Assembly (NCBI GenBank): GCA_963930645.1
Contig: OZ005650.1
Coordinates: forward strand, 235,553,688 to 235,617,687
Length of the DNA: 64,000 bases
Origin: Salticus scenicus
Lineage: Eukaryota; Arthropoda; Arachnida; Araneae; Salticidae
Direction of reading: 5' to 3'
Under the pieces are notes generated by a model. The model saw only the letters and a list, made by a program, of their open reading frames with translations, was not told the origin of the DNA and did not search any database. Positions 35,110 to 47,107 of this stretch are shown piece by piece (the first letter of the stretch is position 1; each line of letters opens with the position of its first letter). Made by a program: the position numbers and the translations under genes.

Positions 35110-36512
35110 GATTTCTTTCAAAGTACTAATGCAACGGATTTTCCGCTATTGAGTGCCTCTTTCCTGCATTTTACCTTTATAATATTATTTCAAAACGTCA
35201 AAGGAATTCTCTCTGTTAAGAACCAAAAAGGTTTTAGTTCTGTATTTAATGTGTGTCATACATATAGCAAAAGCAGTAACAAGATATCATCCGTTAAAGT
35301 TGAAGGCAAATTTCTAGTGATTTAAAGTACTACACTGTTAAAAATTTCTGTAAATTTAATGTAAATATTTATCCAGAGTCTCTGTAAATTTACAGTAATT
35401 CTTAGTTAAAAGTGAATAATCGAGATTCTGAATCTTAATCCTTATTCTGTGTTTTTAACTAATTTTATTTTAATTTTTTAATTAAATATATTCTCACCAA
35501 TAATTAATTAAATTAATGTTAGTTATTAAAATGAATGTATAAAATACGTTTTTTAACATCTCCGTTTATTTTTCTCTGTATTTTACGTAAGACTTAAGAT
35601 AATAGATTATATTTATAAAAAAGTTTTTCAGCCGTAATTTCTATCTCATTTGATGTTATTGAAATAATACAAATACACTGTTATTTAATTAAGTCATTTT
35701 CTCAGAATTTATAATTTATTTAAGAATATGAACTGATTTTTTTGCAGCATAATTAACCCTTTCTTCGATTTATTTACACATATTTTTTGAATTTTTAGTC
35801 ATGCAGTAAAATATTAAGATATCGATTACACTTTATACTTTACCCGTCTTAGCTTTTCATATAAATTTCTTTTAATAAATTTTTTAATTTTTTGCTAATG
35901 AAATTGGTGACTATTCAAGAAATGGCATGAATTTTCTATTTGGGTGAAAAGTTTTCAATCTCTTTACATTGAAGCTTTTTCTTATGCAAACACTCTTATA
36001 GTTAAAAGTTTCTTTTTCTCTATCGTTTTTTTTTTTTTTTTTTGCAAAGAGAAAGTGTCCTCGATGATGCAAAATTCATAAAACCTTTATTCAGTAACTT
36101 TAAGTGTTTCAGTAAGAGATAGGATCGCATATATTAGATTTTTATTAGAAAGACATATTAACACAGAATGTAAAATAAAATAAAAAATAATTTAAAATTG
36201 TGATCCATTTTTTAAATTTATGCTTAATTTCATTATTTACTCTTTGCAAAAACTGCACTCATTTCACTTATTTGTCGCCCCATTAATTTTTTACTTTTAT
36301 TGTACAGAAATAAACACCTGTATAGTCGAGAAATGTAAAGTATTATGAGATGGTGTGGGGATTAAGGCCGGCTGTCTACATGAAGATCCTAAGACTTGGT
36401 TATATACCTTCCATGGCATTATTTCTTTAAATGATCAAATTCGATAGAAAGGTACATTGTTTTCTTAAATCGTCAAATTTAAATAAATAGAAATACTGCA
36501 TTTCTATATTCA
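33518..36512. other. AT-rich non-coding DNA
   Basis: No recognisable gene. It contains long A and T runs (33820-33847, 34070-34090, 34367-34391, 36028-36043), an ATT microsatellite at 35070-35109 and a short CACTGTTAAAAATTTCTGT palindromic fragment near 35332-35395. The stretch 34700-34940 is visibly less AT-rich, with a 79-codon minus-strand frame that I cannot assign. Confidence 0.5.
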
Positions 36513-39385
36513 TTAGCAGGCTTTGCCCGCTTCGCTGGACATAATACTTAAATGAATTGTCAAAATCCCATATCAATATTAATTAACCTAAGTTAAAGTT
36601 CCCGCTGTGTTCGGTAGAGATTTTTCTCGCGCGCAACCTGAGAAGTATGTGTTCCCACTGCCTCGGCAGATTCTTACTTTCCCAGTGGCTAAGTTCGAAG
36701 TTTTGCGAAATCTCACCAAAGTACGTAATGCGTTCACCTAATCAACATCCACACACCAAAGTTCGCCATTTTAAGATAATTTAAGACGAATTCAAACGAG
36801 AGAACGTGTTTCTACACGTGTTTATAGCCAACACGACATCACATTTCTTTTTCTTCCTGCCCTTCAGGGGGGGGGGGGGAAGCGGGGGTATTTCGATAAA
36901 TCCCGTTTCTTTAGGTGTCGAATACATATAAACAATCCAAGCACCAAACTTCGTGACAGCAGCTCTCATAAATTTCCCAGAAAAAATTTAACGCTAAAGA
37001 GGATGTCTCGAATTTGCCCTTTGTAACACATGCCATCCCCCCCCCCCACCTCACCCCCCCCAAAAAAAAAATCCCTTTTCGGCAAGCTTAAAGGCAAAGG
37101 TAGATTGATTTACGTTAATGTTACAAAAGTAAAGAAATATTACATATGCATTAACACATACTTAGCCAATGGCTTTGTTCCTATACATTGCATTATTTAC
37201 GTCGCTATTCTGTTTTTAAGAAATTTAATTATCAACTACTACTAGTCATTCTACTTAAAATTTTAGGCTAGATTTATCAGTCAGTAAATGATTCAATTTA
37301 TTTAAATCCAAGTTCATAATCATTCAACAAATAGAAGCCATAAAGATATACAATTTGGTAACAAAACTTGTGACTTAGCATCGAAATTTGTGATTTGGTG
37401 GTAAAATTTGATAATTGACGACGAAATTTTTGATTTGGCGACGAAATACGTTATTTGATGACAAAATTTGGCGAGTTTGGCGATGAAAAATGGCAACTTT
37501 GACGTCATTATATTTTCTTCCCACTCAAAAACCTCATATCTCTTCACAGACTAATGTCAGACCTAATCACTTCATCTTGTTTCCACAAGATGAAAAATCA
37601 AAGGAAGCTGTAACGTATTACTCTCAATTTTAATCGTAAATTTTAAATTCTTGCATAAACCGGCGTGCTAAACTATTCACCACATACGATATTTTTACCA
37701 AGACTAACGTATTATTTTAATTTTATATTTTTAAATGATTAATTAAAGCTGTTACCATGGTTTTTATATTTTCAATAATCTTTTTTATTATCGTTTGCAC
37801 GTGACGTAAGCATCAAATTATAAATTTAAGCAATTAAAGCTGTAGAAAAAGTCGGCTTCATCACAACTGACGAAAAATCACTTTTTAACTTGTAACTTTT
37901 AAGCAATTGAAGTTATCGAAAAAGTTTAAAAACAAAAGTTGTTCTTTAGGGTAAGGCGATAATTCGCCTAATTTGAAGTTTTTCCCTATTTTCAATATTA
38001 AAGAAATTATGGGAAAATGAAAATTTCCACCCCCCACCATTTCCACCCCCTTTGAGCTAGATGCCCCATCTACGAACTCGACCGAGATTTTTACTGTCCT
38101 GACAACATGGTTAAATTTAAATAAAAATTACTCCAGTTATCGTGTTCACAACTTAACATGGGAAAAAGCGTTATGAATATGTATATATATATATATAGAT
38201 ATATATATATAAATTTTTGAACGGAGGGTGGCTTTGGGTTCTAGGGTTCATGATCGGTGAAGATATGAAGAAATTTTCCAGAAGTCGTGTCATGAGAACC
38301 ATTGCAATAGGTTACTACCTAAAAAATGGCAGATCACAAAAAATCAAAAACGTGTTTTGAAAATATCCTAAAGAAGTCGCATGGCTTTTTTTAACATTTT
38401 TGTTCCATTTTTGGCAGAGTTTTACTCAAAAATACAAAATTTGCAAAATTTCCCTCCAAAAATGGATTTCCCCTATCCCTTCTGTTAAAATTCGAAATTT
38501 CCTAAATCGCACAAAATGTTTAAATTGAACTGTAGTGTAGTCTCTCCATATGCAATTTCTTTACTGTGAAGTAATTTGGAGCCAAGTTATGCTTACAAAC
38601 GTGTTTTTGCCTTCTGTCCGGGAACGGGGGTAATTTTGATAAATCCCGTTACTTTAGATGTCGGATACATATAAACAATCCAAGCACTAAAATTCGTGAC
38701 CGCAGCTCCCATAGATTTCTGAGGACAAATTTAACGCTAAAAGGGGTGTCTCGATATCGCCCCCTCGCAACCCCCCTCCCAAAAAAACCGCCCCCCCCCC
38801 CAAAAAAAAAAAAAATTGTTTTTCGAAATATTCTAAGGACGTCGCATAGTCTTTTCAATATCTTTATTTTATTTTTAATAGAGTTCTACTCAAAAATCAG
38901 GAATTTTCGATATTTCCCACCAAAAAATCATTTTACCGTCCCTTCCCTTAAAAATCGATAATTCCTAAATCGCAGATAATGTATTATTTGTACTCATCTC
39001 TAGTCCCCCCATGTTCAATTTCTTTACTGTGAAGTAATTAGGTGCCGAGTTATACTTACAAACGATTTTTTGTCTTTTGCCCCCCCCCTTCCCAAGGGAA
39101 AAGGGGAGTAATTGCGGAAAAGTTGATAGATATAATTTTAAATTGGGTAGAGACCTAAATTCCTGCGAAGCGCTGTTAAATTCCGTCCAGCCATTCTCAA
39201 GTGATGCCCGGACAAAAATAGCGTTACAGACATACGGACATGACACATACACACACAGGCAAAATTTTCTGAAGTCATTTTCGGCTTTCATGGTGTGTGA
39301 AACGTGATGATATTGCAAGTTTTTTTTTTCTTTTTTTTTTTTTTTTTTTGATAAATTTACAGACAGAAGTCTTTTATTAATATAG
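36513..39385 (+). repeat. Dispersed element with internal tandem repeats
   Basis: Opens with GCAGGCTTTGCCCGCTTCGC. Near the right it has AAATTCCGTCCAGCCATTCT, GATGCCCGGACAAAAATAGC and CAGACATACGGACA, ending near TTTATTAATATAGATAG. Inside, blocks of ~450 bp repeat. GATAAATCCCGTT, ACATATAAACAATCCAAGCA and AATTTAACGCTAAA recur at 36895-36995 and 38638-38745. CAATTTCTTTACTGTGAAGTAAT recurs in split form at about 38552 and 39015. C-run and A-run junctions follow each block. No coding frame. The family (GCTTCGCTGG start, ATATAGAT end) is one I have seen in arthropod repeats but cannot name. Confidence 0.6.
37361..37480. repeat. 20-bp minisatellite, six units
   Basis: Six consecutive units of exactly 20 bp with the consensus ACGAAATTTGTGATTTGGCG (one base choice per position, 30-50 percent drift), all in register from 37361 to 37480, then a partial unit. 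Confidence 0.85.
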
Positions 39386-39606
39386 ATAGTGTAAAAGGTT
39401 TTAGCATTGCTGTATGCAGATATTTAAATCCACATGTACTGAATATGTAATTCGAAAACATGAATAATTATAATGTGCGCGTGTAATAATTTTCTAAAAA
39501 AAAGTGATTTATAGTATAACTTGATCTGTTTACTATTTCTTTACTTAACCAAAATTTTCTTTACACAACTTGATGTTAGTATTAAACGGTATAATGATAA
39601 ATCCTG

Positions 39607-39651
<45 letters not shown>

Positions 39652-40226
39652 AATATCGTAATTCGTTTTTGTTTTGAGACTTGGATAAACTTCGAGATAA
39701 GTTATCCGAGTTCCTGCTGTTTTACATTTTCCTTGTTTTTCTCTAATACCAATTATTTTGGATGGCAAATTTTGATAAAAAAAAATACCTATAAATTAAA
39801 AAAGAAATTTATGGTTCAAAAATACTGGTGGAAGAGTCCTACAAAAAAGGTGGGTGCATTAGAACCCTGATTTTCACATTTTTTATCTTAAACCATACTT
39901 TTATTCACGAACAATTTATTACATCAATTTTACTTTTTAAAACTCAATAATATGATGCTTGTAATGTTGTATAACAAAAATTTGTATTCTGAAATAAATA
40001 ATGACTTTCCTTCAAAATAAGTTTCCTAAAAGTGATGCTATTCATCATTTTTCTATGGTATTTCATTTAAATTTCAAACAATAATTGCTTTTTCTGCTTC
40101 ATCAAGCATAAATTTGAACGTGCGGTGTTGAAATGTCTCCCGGAAATAGTTTTTTTGTTTTTATTTATTTTGTTTTTATTTTTTGTTTTTATTTATTTAT
40201 TAATGCGAATGGAAGAATCGTTTTAG

Positions 40227-40258
<32 letters not shown>

Positions 40259-40285
40259 TATTAGTCATTATTCAATATATATAGT
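39386..40285. other. AT-rich non-coding DNA with TA microsatellites
   Basis: TA runs at 39609-39646 and 40228-40254. No gene recognised. Confidence 0.6.
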
Positions 40286-40447
40286 CAGCAGCAAAATTAT
40301 TCGAGCGATAGCAATATTTCCTATATAAAAATCTACACTAAATACCGTTTTGTTAAATAAATCCTTGTCGAATTATGTTCGTAGACTGACTAAGAACATG
40401 ACTCGACAAGGATTTATTTAACAAAATAGTATTAAGTGTACTTTGGG
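40286..40447. mobile_element. Truncated copy of the Tc1-like palindromic MITE
   Basis: Left terminus TCAGCAGCAAAATTATTCGA resembles the CAGTCGGTAGCAAAATTATT family. The inner palindrome CGTTTTGTTAAATAAATCCT is shared with 27687-27899. The right terminus is missing and the sequence runs into the ~155-bp array at about 40447. Confidence 0.7.
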
Positions 40448-41720
40448 GAAAATTCGTGTTCGATATTAACCCTTTATATCCCGGTTGCATCATACGGCGA
40501 AAATTGCGTTTACTTGGAAATAGATATAATGTTTTTAATGAAAATTTAGGGTTAATTGTCTTTTGGGATGCTAATTGACTGGATTTATCTTGATAGATCC
40601 AGTAAAATTCGCGTACGATTTTAACCCTTTATTCACCAATTGACATATGGCAGAAATTAGGTTTACTCGGAAATGGATATAATGATTTTCATGAAAGTTT
40701 GTGGTTACGTAATTTTTGGTTGTTTAGTGTTGGTTGGGTTGGAGTTTTTTACGTTGCACTGGTGCTGTGCAATGGGCAATTGGCGACGGTCTGGGACTCA
40801 CTCCTAGAGGTGGTCCGGAGACATGCCATCACAATTTTGATCCTCCAAGGAGGGGATGGCTCTCCCGCTTCAGTGACCCCCCACAGGTATAATTTTGATA
40901 GGAACATGGAGAACATTGGGGCGACGACAGATTTTACGTGCACCTGCCACCATTAGTGTACACGACGGTCATTGCCGGCTCGAGTACCGAACCCGAAATC
41001 TTCCAATTACAAGCCCGGCGCTCTACCGACTGGGCTACCGCGGCCCTCGTATTTTTTGTAGGGAAAAGTCCATTAGACATGAACATATATTAAAAAAATT
41101 CGCGTTTATTGTTAACCCTTTGACTTCCATTTTCAAAACATGCCAGAAATTGGGTTTTCGAGATTGAATATAACGTTTTTGATGAACATTAGTGGTTAAG
41201 TGTTTTTTGGAGTAAAAAATCGATAAGACTTATCATCATCGTCATGAAATTTACGGTGCGCCGTTAACCCTTTATCTGCTGGATACAAAATATTGCAAAA
41301 ATGGAGTTTACTTTCAAATGTATATAACGGTTTTGATGAAATTTTAGGGTTAAGGGTGCTTTGAAGTGAAAAGTCGAATAGATTCATTCTCGTATTTGGA
41401 AAATTCTCGTTTGTTGTTAACCCTTTATCCTAATGTTGCAAAATAAAGCATAAATTTTACTCGGAAATATATATCAGGACATTGAGGAAGAATTTTGGTT
41501 AAAAGTTTTCTTGGGGTGAAAAATTAATTGGATCCGCCTCATCATCATAAGAAAAATACGCATTCACTGCTAACCCACCAGCCGCCGTTTGCAACATATG
41601 ACTAAATTTAGCATAAAGGGTTTTTGAGATGTGAAACCCACCTAATTCATTCCATCTTCACGAAGACTAACTTTCACTGTTAGCCTTCAATTCACACGTC
41701 GCAAAATACAGCAGCCATGG
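40448..41720 (+). repeat. Array of ~155-bp units
   Basis: Units begin TTAACCCTTTAT or a variant (about 40469, 40622, 41116, 41262, 41418, 41572 and 41680). They contain GTTTACTCGGAAAT, ATATAATG.TTTTGATGAAA and GGTTAAG.GTTTTTTGG. The second unit is split by the SINE at 40719-41048, and the last two are strongly diverged. Confidence 0.8.
40719..41048 (-). mobile_element. tRNA-Thr-derived SINE
   Basis: On the minus strand the element begins GAGGGCCGCGGTAGCCCAGT, continues as a tRNA-like head with an A box (TAGCCCAGTCGGTAGAGC), anticodon position TGT (threonine) in CTTGTAA, and a B box (GGGTTCGGTACTC). A ~250-bp GC-richer body follows, ending in an ACCAACACTAAACAACC tail. Direct flanks GTAATTTTTG (40709-40718) and GTATTTTTTG (41049-41058) are a 10-bp target duplication with one change. 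The insertion site is a unit of the ~155-bp array. Frames read through it on either strand are not genes. Confidence 0.9.
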
Positions 41721-41875
41721 TTTTCTTAGAAATAATTTTTATAAAAATTTAGATTTTGAGAAGTTTTGAGTTTCCAACTGAATTGTAAACACAAAAATCT
41801 GACATTTTTTCTTTAGATCATTTAGCGTTTGCAAGTAGCCCGTGCTTCCCTAATAAAAAAAAAATTGCAAACCTT

Positions 41876-41909
<34 letters not shown>

Positions 41910-42009
41910 TACTTGAATGATTTTGATAAACATTTTGAGTTAGCATGTTTTGAAATGACGTTTCAATCTGAAATACTCTTATCATCAGTATAATTCTATA
42001 TATATATGT
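41721..42009. other. AT-rich DNA; possible decayed hammerhead-like motif
   Basis: No gene. A minus-strand CTGATGA ... GAAACGTC arrangement spans 41955-41996 but its stem II pairs poorly. Confidence 0.4.
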
Positions 42010-42400
42010 AAAATAAAAAAAATATTTTTTATAGTTTTTTTTTTTTTTTTTTTAGATAAAAAACCCTTTTCACTTATTTTTTCCTTCAGAAAAATTAGTC
42101 GTTGCTGGTCTTTGCCTGGTAACAAAAATCTGGTCTTCTGGAAAACTGCTTGAACGATTTTGATAAGAAATTATAGTTAGAGGTTTTATATGATAATTCG
42201 ATTTGAATTTTCATTATTTCCAGGAAAATTAGCTTTTAGTGGTAACTGGCATTTTGCTCTGGGCAAACAAATAAGAAATATAATTATCTGAAAAAAAAAA
42301 TCACTGTATCTACACTACGAATGATTTTTTTTTTTTTTTATGAGACAGAGTGAACCTCGGTTACCCAGGTAACTTTGCTAAAATAATTAAAATTTGCAAA
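42010..42400 (+). repeat. Dispersed repeat, paralogue of 58660-59460
   Basis: Shares CTGCTTGAACGATTTTGATA, GATAATTCGATTT, TTTTAGTGGTAAC and CACTACGAATGATTTTT with 58760-58801 and 59285-59460. It preserves the uninterrupted site (GAAATTATAGTTAGAGG, 42168-42184) of the hAT-like insertion found in the other copy. Confidence 0.85.
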
Positions 42401-43243
42401 GGTTTACCTTGTATCTAGATGTAAAGTATGAAAAGAAGAAAATCTTAAATTTTTATGCTTAAAAATGAAAAAAAAAAAAAAAACTGTTTGCAGCAGCGTT
42501 TCTTAATTAGGATTTTCCACCCCCATCTTATATTATAATTTTCATTTACAAACAATGGCAAGTTAAATTTATTTGAAAAACGAAATTATCAATAAACACT
42601 GCTATTTTATTAGAATTTTTGCGACTCTATTTTATTCTAAATAACATTTGTTTTTGCTCCGTATTTTAATTTATTTTTTATGTAGTTTTATGAAAATATC
42701 GTACCCTTTTTTTCCCCGCTAAAATAAATAAATTTTGATAATGTAAACTTATCCCTGCAGAAACGAAAATTAAAATTTTAAGTACGCTTCGAGAAATGCA
42801 CAGCTTTCTATAGAATATGCTTTCTCAAAATCTGAAGATTTTAATTTTCATTTTTTTAACAATACCTGATAACGGTTTATATAAATAAAAAATAGCATTT
42901 GTGTTTAATCTTATGAATTTAAGAACATAACCTAGAAGGCATATATTTAATCAATGGAGTACAATTTCTGTAAAATATTTTGTGTTTCTTTTTTCACATT
43001 ATTTCTTGCGTTACGAATCCTGTTTATACTTGAAAAGATAAAACCTTTCCAAGTGACGTTTTTCAAATAAATCTTTACCTACATTCTTGGTAATATTGAT
43101 ATATTTTCATTGTAACAACACTTAATATAAAACAGTAGTGTTGCAAAATGGGGTGAATCTATACAGAATTTTGTATAAAAATGATAAAATAGACATGATA
43201 CTACTTATTTTCATAAAATGTACTCTTTCTCGTGTAATAATTA
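42401..43243. other. AT-rich non-coding DNA
   Basis: No gene or repeat recognised. Confidence 0.55.
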
Positions 43244-43335
43244 CAAGATCTGTCCAGAAAATAATGAGACTGAATTTTTTGAGCCAAGCAGAATGCTAAT
43301 GAGCAAAGATAGCAGGTGGTATAAGTGGTGGGGAC

Positions 43336-43886
43336 CAGTGCCTGATTTAAGGCAGGGCATTCGAGGCACGTGCCCTGGGCCCTCACAGTGAAGGGGACCC
43401 CAAGAAATTTCCTCATACATTTTAAAAAATAGTTTAAATGAAAAAATTCCAAATTTTGCGATAATGATCATTGTGCTTTGTTTTTCGTCAATGGATGGAG
43501 GAATTGTTGCGCTGTTTTATAAATCGGCGTGATAATCTTTCAAGGAAAATATCAACTCGTCGGAAAAATTGCAATATTTTCGCTAAACCCAAATACAACT
43601 GCATACTACCGATACTTGCATTCCAAACTTTTACTAAGGCTAAGTAAATCCGAGGCACGCACCGCAATTCAAATACACGTGGGTGACGTACGTCGATCAG
43701 ATAAACAAGCGACGGATCTTGTTTAGCCTTACTCTCTTTCAAACAAAATGAAAATTGAAGTGAATTTTTAGACGGCTGAATCAGAAAAACGTAGTTTGTT
43801 TTGTCTGTTGTAATATTAAAGTACGAGAAAAAGGGGCCCATTGAACATGAGAACCCTGGGCCTCCAAGTTAGTAAATTGGTGCCTG
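43336..43886. mobile_element. 551-bp hAT-like MITE nested in mariner
   Basis: Termini CAGTGCCTGATTTA (left) and CAGGCACCAATTTA (right, minus strand) are of hAT type. Direct flanks GTGGGGAC (43328-43335) and GTGGGAAC (43887-43894) are an 8-bp target duplication with one change. A 117-codon minus-strand frame inside matches no protein I know. Confidence 0.85.
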
Positions 43887-43949
43887 GTGGGAACGGTCAG
43901 CTACAGATTCTGTTGGAAATCATTTGACCTTGAACCTTTGAAGTGCACA

Positions 43950-44450
43950 GACCACTCATGCAGCAAACACATGTTTGAAAGTGATGGTTGATTTTTAAAA
44001 TTCAGCAGAGTATCGAGCAATGATACACAATAAAGGTTTGTATAATACTAAACAAATCGGCTCTGAGACGCTTGCCATGTAACAAGAAGCCTATGGGAAG
44101 TATTCTTTGCCTAAAGCTGAAGTGCTTAAGTTTCAGAAAGCCTACAAATACGGAATAATCGATGACGTACAACGTGCCCTTTATCAAGTACTCGAAGTTC
44201 AGACAACGTGGCTAAAATTAAGGAGCTTTTGGACTATGATCGTCGGATGAGTGTCCAAATGATTGCGGGGACGTTAGGATTTCACAAACTTGATTGTGTA
44301 TCAAATCATCACGGAGGTACTTCAAATGCGGAAAATTTGTACCAAGCTCCTGACTCAGTTCCTAGCAAAAAAAAAAAAAAGCGTCGCGACGCTGCCCCAA
44401 CAAACGTACAATCTCGATCTGAAATTTCCGGACATTTTTCTATCTCCTAG
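43950..44450 (+). pseudogene. mariner transposase N-terminal remnant
   Basis: The first frame (about 44030-44190) has KQIGSETLAM, an in-frame TAA, then QEAYGKYSLPKAEVLKFQKA. This resembles the first helix-turn-helix of mariner transposases. After a frameshift the second frame (44208 onward) has VAKIKELLDYDRRMSVQMIA, like the second helix-turn-helix, then decays. The DDD catalytic region is missing. These domains bind the terminal repeats in intact elements; this copy cannot make an active enzyme. Confidence 0.8.
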
Positions 44451-44716
44451 GTGAAAATCCAGCTTAAGAAGTTGTTTTGAGGTAGTATTTATTTATTTTG
44501 ACAATCTGAATAATTTGCAAAGAAACGTAACGCACGTTCTGAACAGAATTCCTGTTGAAGACTTCCAATCGGGCATCAACGGGTAGGAAAGTTGTTAGCA
44601 ACGGTGTATTAATTTAGGAGGAGGCTATTTTGAAGAATATTAAGTGTCTGTAAAATTATCTTGAAATAAAAGAATTTTACGTAATCAGTCTCATTACTTT
44701 CTGGACAGACCCTGTA

Positions 44717-44939
44717 CATCATGTATTTCAGTGACAACTTTACCTTGAAAAGGAAGTAGAGACGAAAACTTACTGGTGAAAAAAATGATTGCAATAATTC
44801 TGTAAAATATAATGGTTGAAATACATTCAAGTCGAATACATGATTATGAATAGTATTATTTCTTTTTTTTTTTTTTTAATATTTCTAACGTTTCTGGATT
44901 TATATTATTAATATATAACAATATTGTATTTTCCATTTC
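44717..44939. other. AT-rich non-coding DNA
   Basis: No gene recognised. Confidence 0.5.
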
Positions 44940-45070
44940 TCAAAACCTCAGACCGTCAATGGTCTAGAGGTTTTGCTTTCAAAGACGGTATATGGTGATG
45001 TGCCCAGTTCGAATCCAGTTTGGCTAAGGCATAGCCGTTCAGAGTTTTTCGTTTTTTTTTTTTTTTTCGA
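44940..45070 (+). mobile_element. tRNA-Glu-like SINE head or tRNA pseudogene
   Basis: AATGGTCTAGAGGTTTT resembles the A-box region of tRNA-Glu, CTTTCAAAG holds a TTC anticodon position, and CCCAGTTCGAATCC is a B box. It ends near a TTCG plus poly-T stretch at 45045-45070. The stems are imperfect, so a working tRNA is unlikely. Confidence 0.6.
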
Positions 45071-46550
45071 AACTTACAGAAATAGAAACTAATACTCTTA
45101 AAAAGATCCTCGCGCATGATACCCGTCCTTTGAACCTCAGTGTGCTTAACCTTATAACCTAAAACTGGAAAATTTACTTAGTTTAATTCATTGTATTTAA
45201 CCAATCTTAATTATTGTAGTTTATGGTATAAAAAAATTCTCTCTCAAAAACATCATACTTGAATGCTTATGTAATATTAGCTAAGTAAATATTTATAGCA
45301 AAAAGCCTTATATATATGAAACTCACTTTTATAATTAAAAAAAATCTAATTTTTAACAAATATATTCTGTTTGTTTTCAGCTTAGTTATCTTTTAATATA
45401 TTAGGCAGAACAAAAACTTTTATTTTCGCTTGTAATATATTATTTTTGAACATAGATAATACAAATAACTTTTTCTTTAATGTTTTTCAAGCATTAATAA
45501 TTTATGCTTACACAGTGGACACAAATTATAATATGCGTTTTATATGCATATATATATGTATATTAAATGTTTTATAAATTTAAGCATTATATTTTTTAAT
45601 TATAATATAAATTAAACGTGTTAATGAAGAAAAGGTTAAATCATTTCATGAAGTAAATGTGAATTTTGTAATTTTTGCGAATTTTCTTCTTATGTTGCAA
45701 ACTTTACAAAATGGCGTGCTTTTTACTTTTTTTTACGTACTTGTCTCCCTCTCTCTACTTTATTTAAGACTTTTTATTATTATTATCATTATTACTAACA
45801 AACAAGTGCAAAATTTTCACACTTTATTTCCTTTCTTATTTACCTTTAAAATTTGGAACTCATAAATCTTAAACCAATTTCTGCACCAAATTTTAATTTT
45901 AATGCTTTAGAAGTCGAGATATTTTTAAAACCAAATTAATATTGTGCAATGAAACGCTAATAATATTAACCAAAATCATCCAAAGAAAGTTTTCAAAATA
46001 AAATTCATGTTTGACTACCCAATTTTCATACTTCGCTGGCGACTTTTATTTATTTATTTTTTCCTCCCTGTATTGGCAATGCATTTTTATTAATTTATTT
46101 ATTTATTTTGGCATAATTAAAAAAAAAAAAAAAAAAAAAAACTTAGTACTTTACCAATTTTGATAATATTTCTTTTTACTGTGCTTTTTAGTCAATTTGT
46201 GACAATAATCTTTATTCTGTTTTATCTTTAAAGTAATGCTATGTTTAAAATGATGCTTGCAAAAATTGTAAAAGTACAACTTTTAATAATACACTTTTCT
46301 ATAAAATGGCCAAATAACGAATGAACTGAGTCCTCGTGCTTAAAGAATTAACCATGATTATTTTTTATCATCACGTATTTTACTTATAATTTATTTTACT
46401 GTCGCATCGTTTCAACAAAATTTAATCATAACTGGTCCCGTTTAGAGAAATATTTATATAGATATTTCGATTGGCGACTATTTTTGGCACAGCTTTAGTA
46501 TGGGACTCCGCGGTTTCATGGACTTATTATTACAGTGGACGCAAAACTAT
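45071..46550. other. AT-rich non-coding DNA
   Basis: No gene recognised. Poly-A at 46119-46141 and TTTA runs near 46045-46105. Confidence 0.6.
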
Positions 46551-46642
46551 ACAGTCGACAGCAAAATTAGTGAAGCGCACATCTACATTTTATATATATA
46601 TATATACATATATATTAGTTTGATCAGTAATTTTTATCATCA
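46551..46642. mobile_element. Left arm of a CAGTCG-type MITE
   Basis: CAGTCGACAGCAAAATTAGT with GAAGCGC is the inverted counterpart of the right terminus at 50250-50276 (minus-strand CAGTCGGTAGCAGAATTATT with GAAGCGC). The arms are now 3.5 kb apart, either because other elements inserted between them or because they are two separate truncated copies. Confidence 0.6.
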
Positions 46643-47103
46643 CACTGTAAAAAAAAATTTCAGCATTTTACAACAAAAGGTGCTGGCACCGCGGCTGCCA
46701 GCACAGTTGCTGTAAAATTTACAAGCTGCTGTTTTTTATGGTGCTGTAAAATTTACTGCACTTTGCTGTAAATTTTACAAGATGCTGTTTTTAGTGGTGC
46801 TGTAAAATTAACAGCATTTTGCAGTGAATTTTACAAGATGCTGTTTTAAAAAGTGTTGTAAAATTTACAGCAAAGTGTAGTTAATTTTACAACACTTTTT
46901 AAAACAGCATCTTGTAAAATTCACAGCAAAGTGCAGTTAATTTTACAGCACTACTAAAAACAACATCTTGTAAAATTCACAGCAAAGTGCAGTAAATTTT
47001 ACAGCACCATAAAAAGCAGCCGCTTGTAAATTTTACAGCAAATGTGTTGGCAGCCGCGGTGCCAGCACCTTTTGTTGTAAAATACTGATTTTTTTTTACA
47101 GTG
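46643..47103. mobile_element. 461-bp palindromic element with CTGTAAAATTTACAG subrepeats
   Basis: Ends CACTGTAAAAAAAA and its complement. The arms are nearly perfect reverse complements and include GGTGCTGGCACCGCGGCTGC near each end. Within each arm a ~65-bp unit (GCTGTAAAATTTAC, TTTACAAGATGCTGTTTT) repeats about three times. No coding capacity. Confidence 0.85.
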
Positions 47104-47107
47104 TAGG

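Larger units (their letters stand above)
43244..44714 (+). mobile_element. mariner element, internally deleted, with a nested MITE
   Basis: Termini CAAGATCTGTCCAGAAAATA (left) and CAGGGTCTGTCCAGAAAGTA (right, minus strand) match over about 30 bp. TA at 43242-43243 and 44715-44716 is the target duplication. Without the hAT-like MITE (43336-43886) it is about 0.91 kb, shorter than a ~1.3-kb full mariner. Only the N-terminal transposase region is recognisable. Confidence 0.88.

Noticed and set aside
37361..37480. CRISPR array
   Set aside because: The units are contiguous without unique spacers, and the context is eukaryotic; it is a minisatellite.
41000..41050. Functional tRNA-Thr gene on the minus strand
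   Set aside because: The acceptor stem does not close and the head continues into a SINE body and tail between target duplications.
40699..41167. Overlapping frames of 64-90 codons of normal base composition
   Set aside because: They read through a tRNA-Thr-derived SINE with target duplications on either strand.
43488..43841. 117-codon minus-strand gene
   Set aside because: It is contained in a hAT-like MITE with 8-bp target duplications and has no family resemblance.
44940..45030. Functional tRNA-Glu gene
   Set aside because: The A and B boxes are recognisable but the stems are mismatched; better read as a SINE head or pseudogene.
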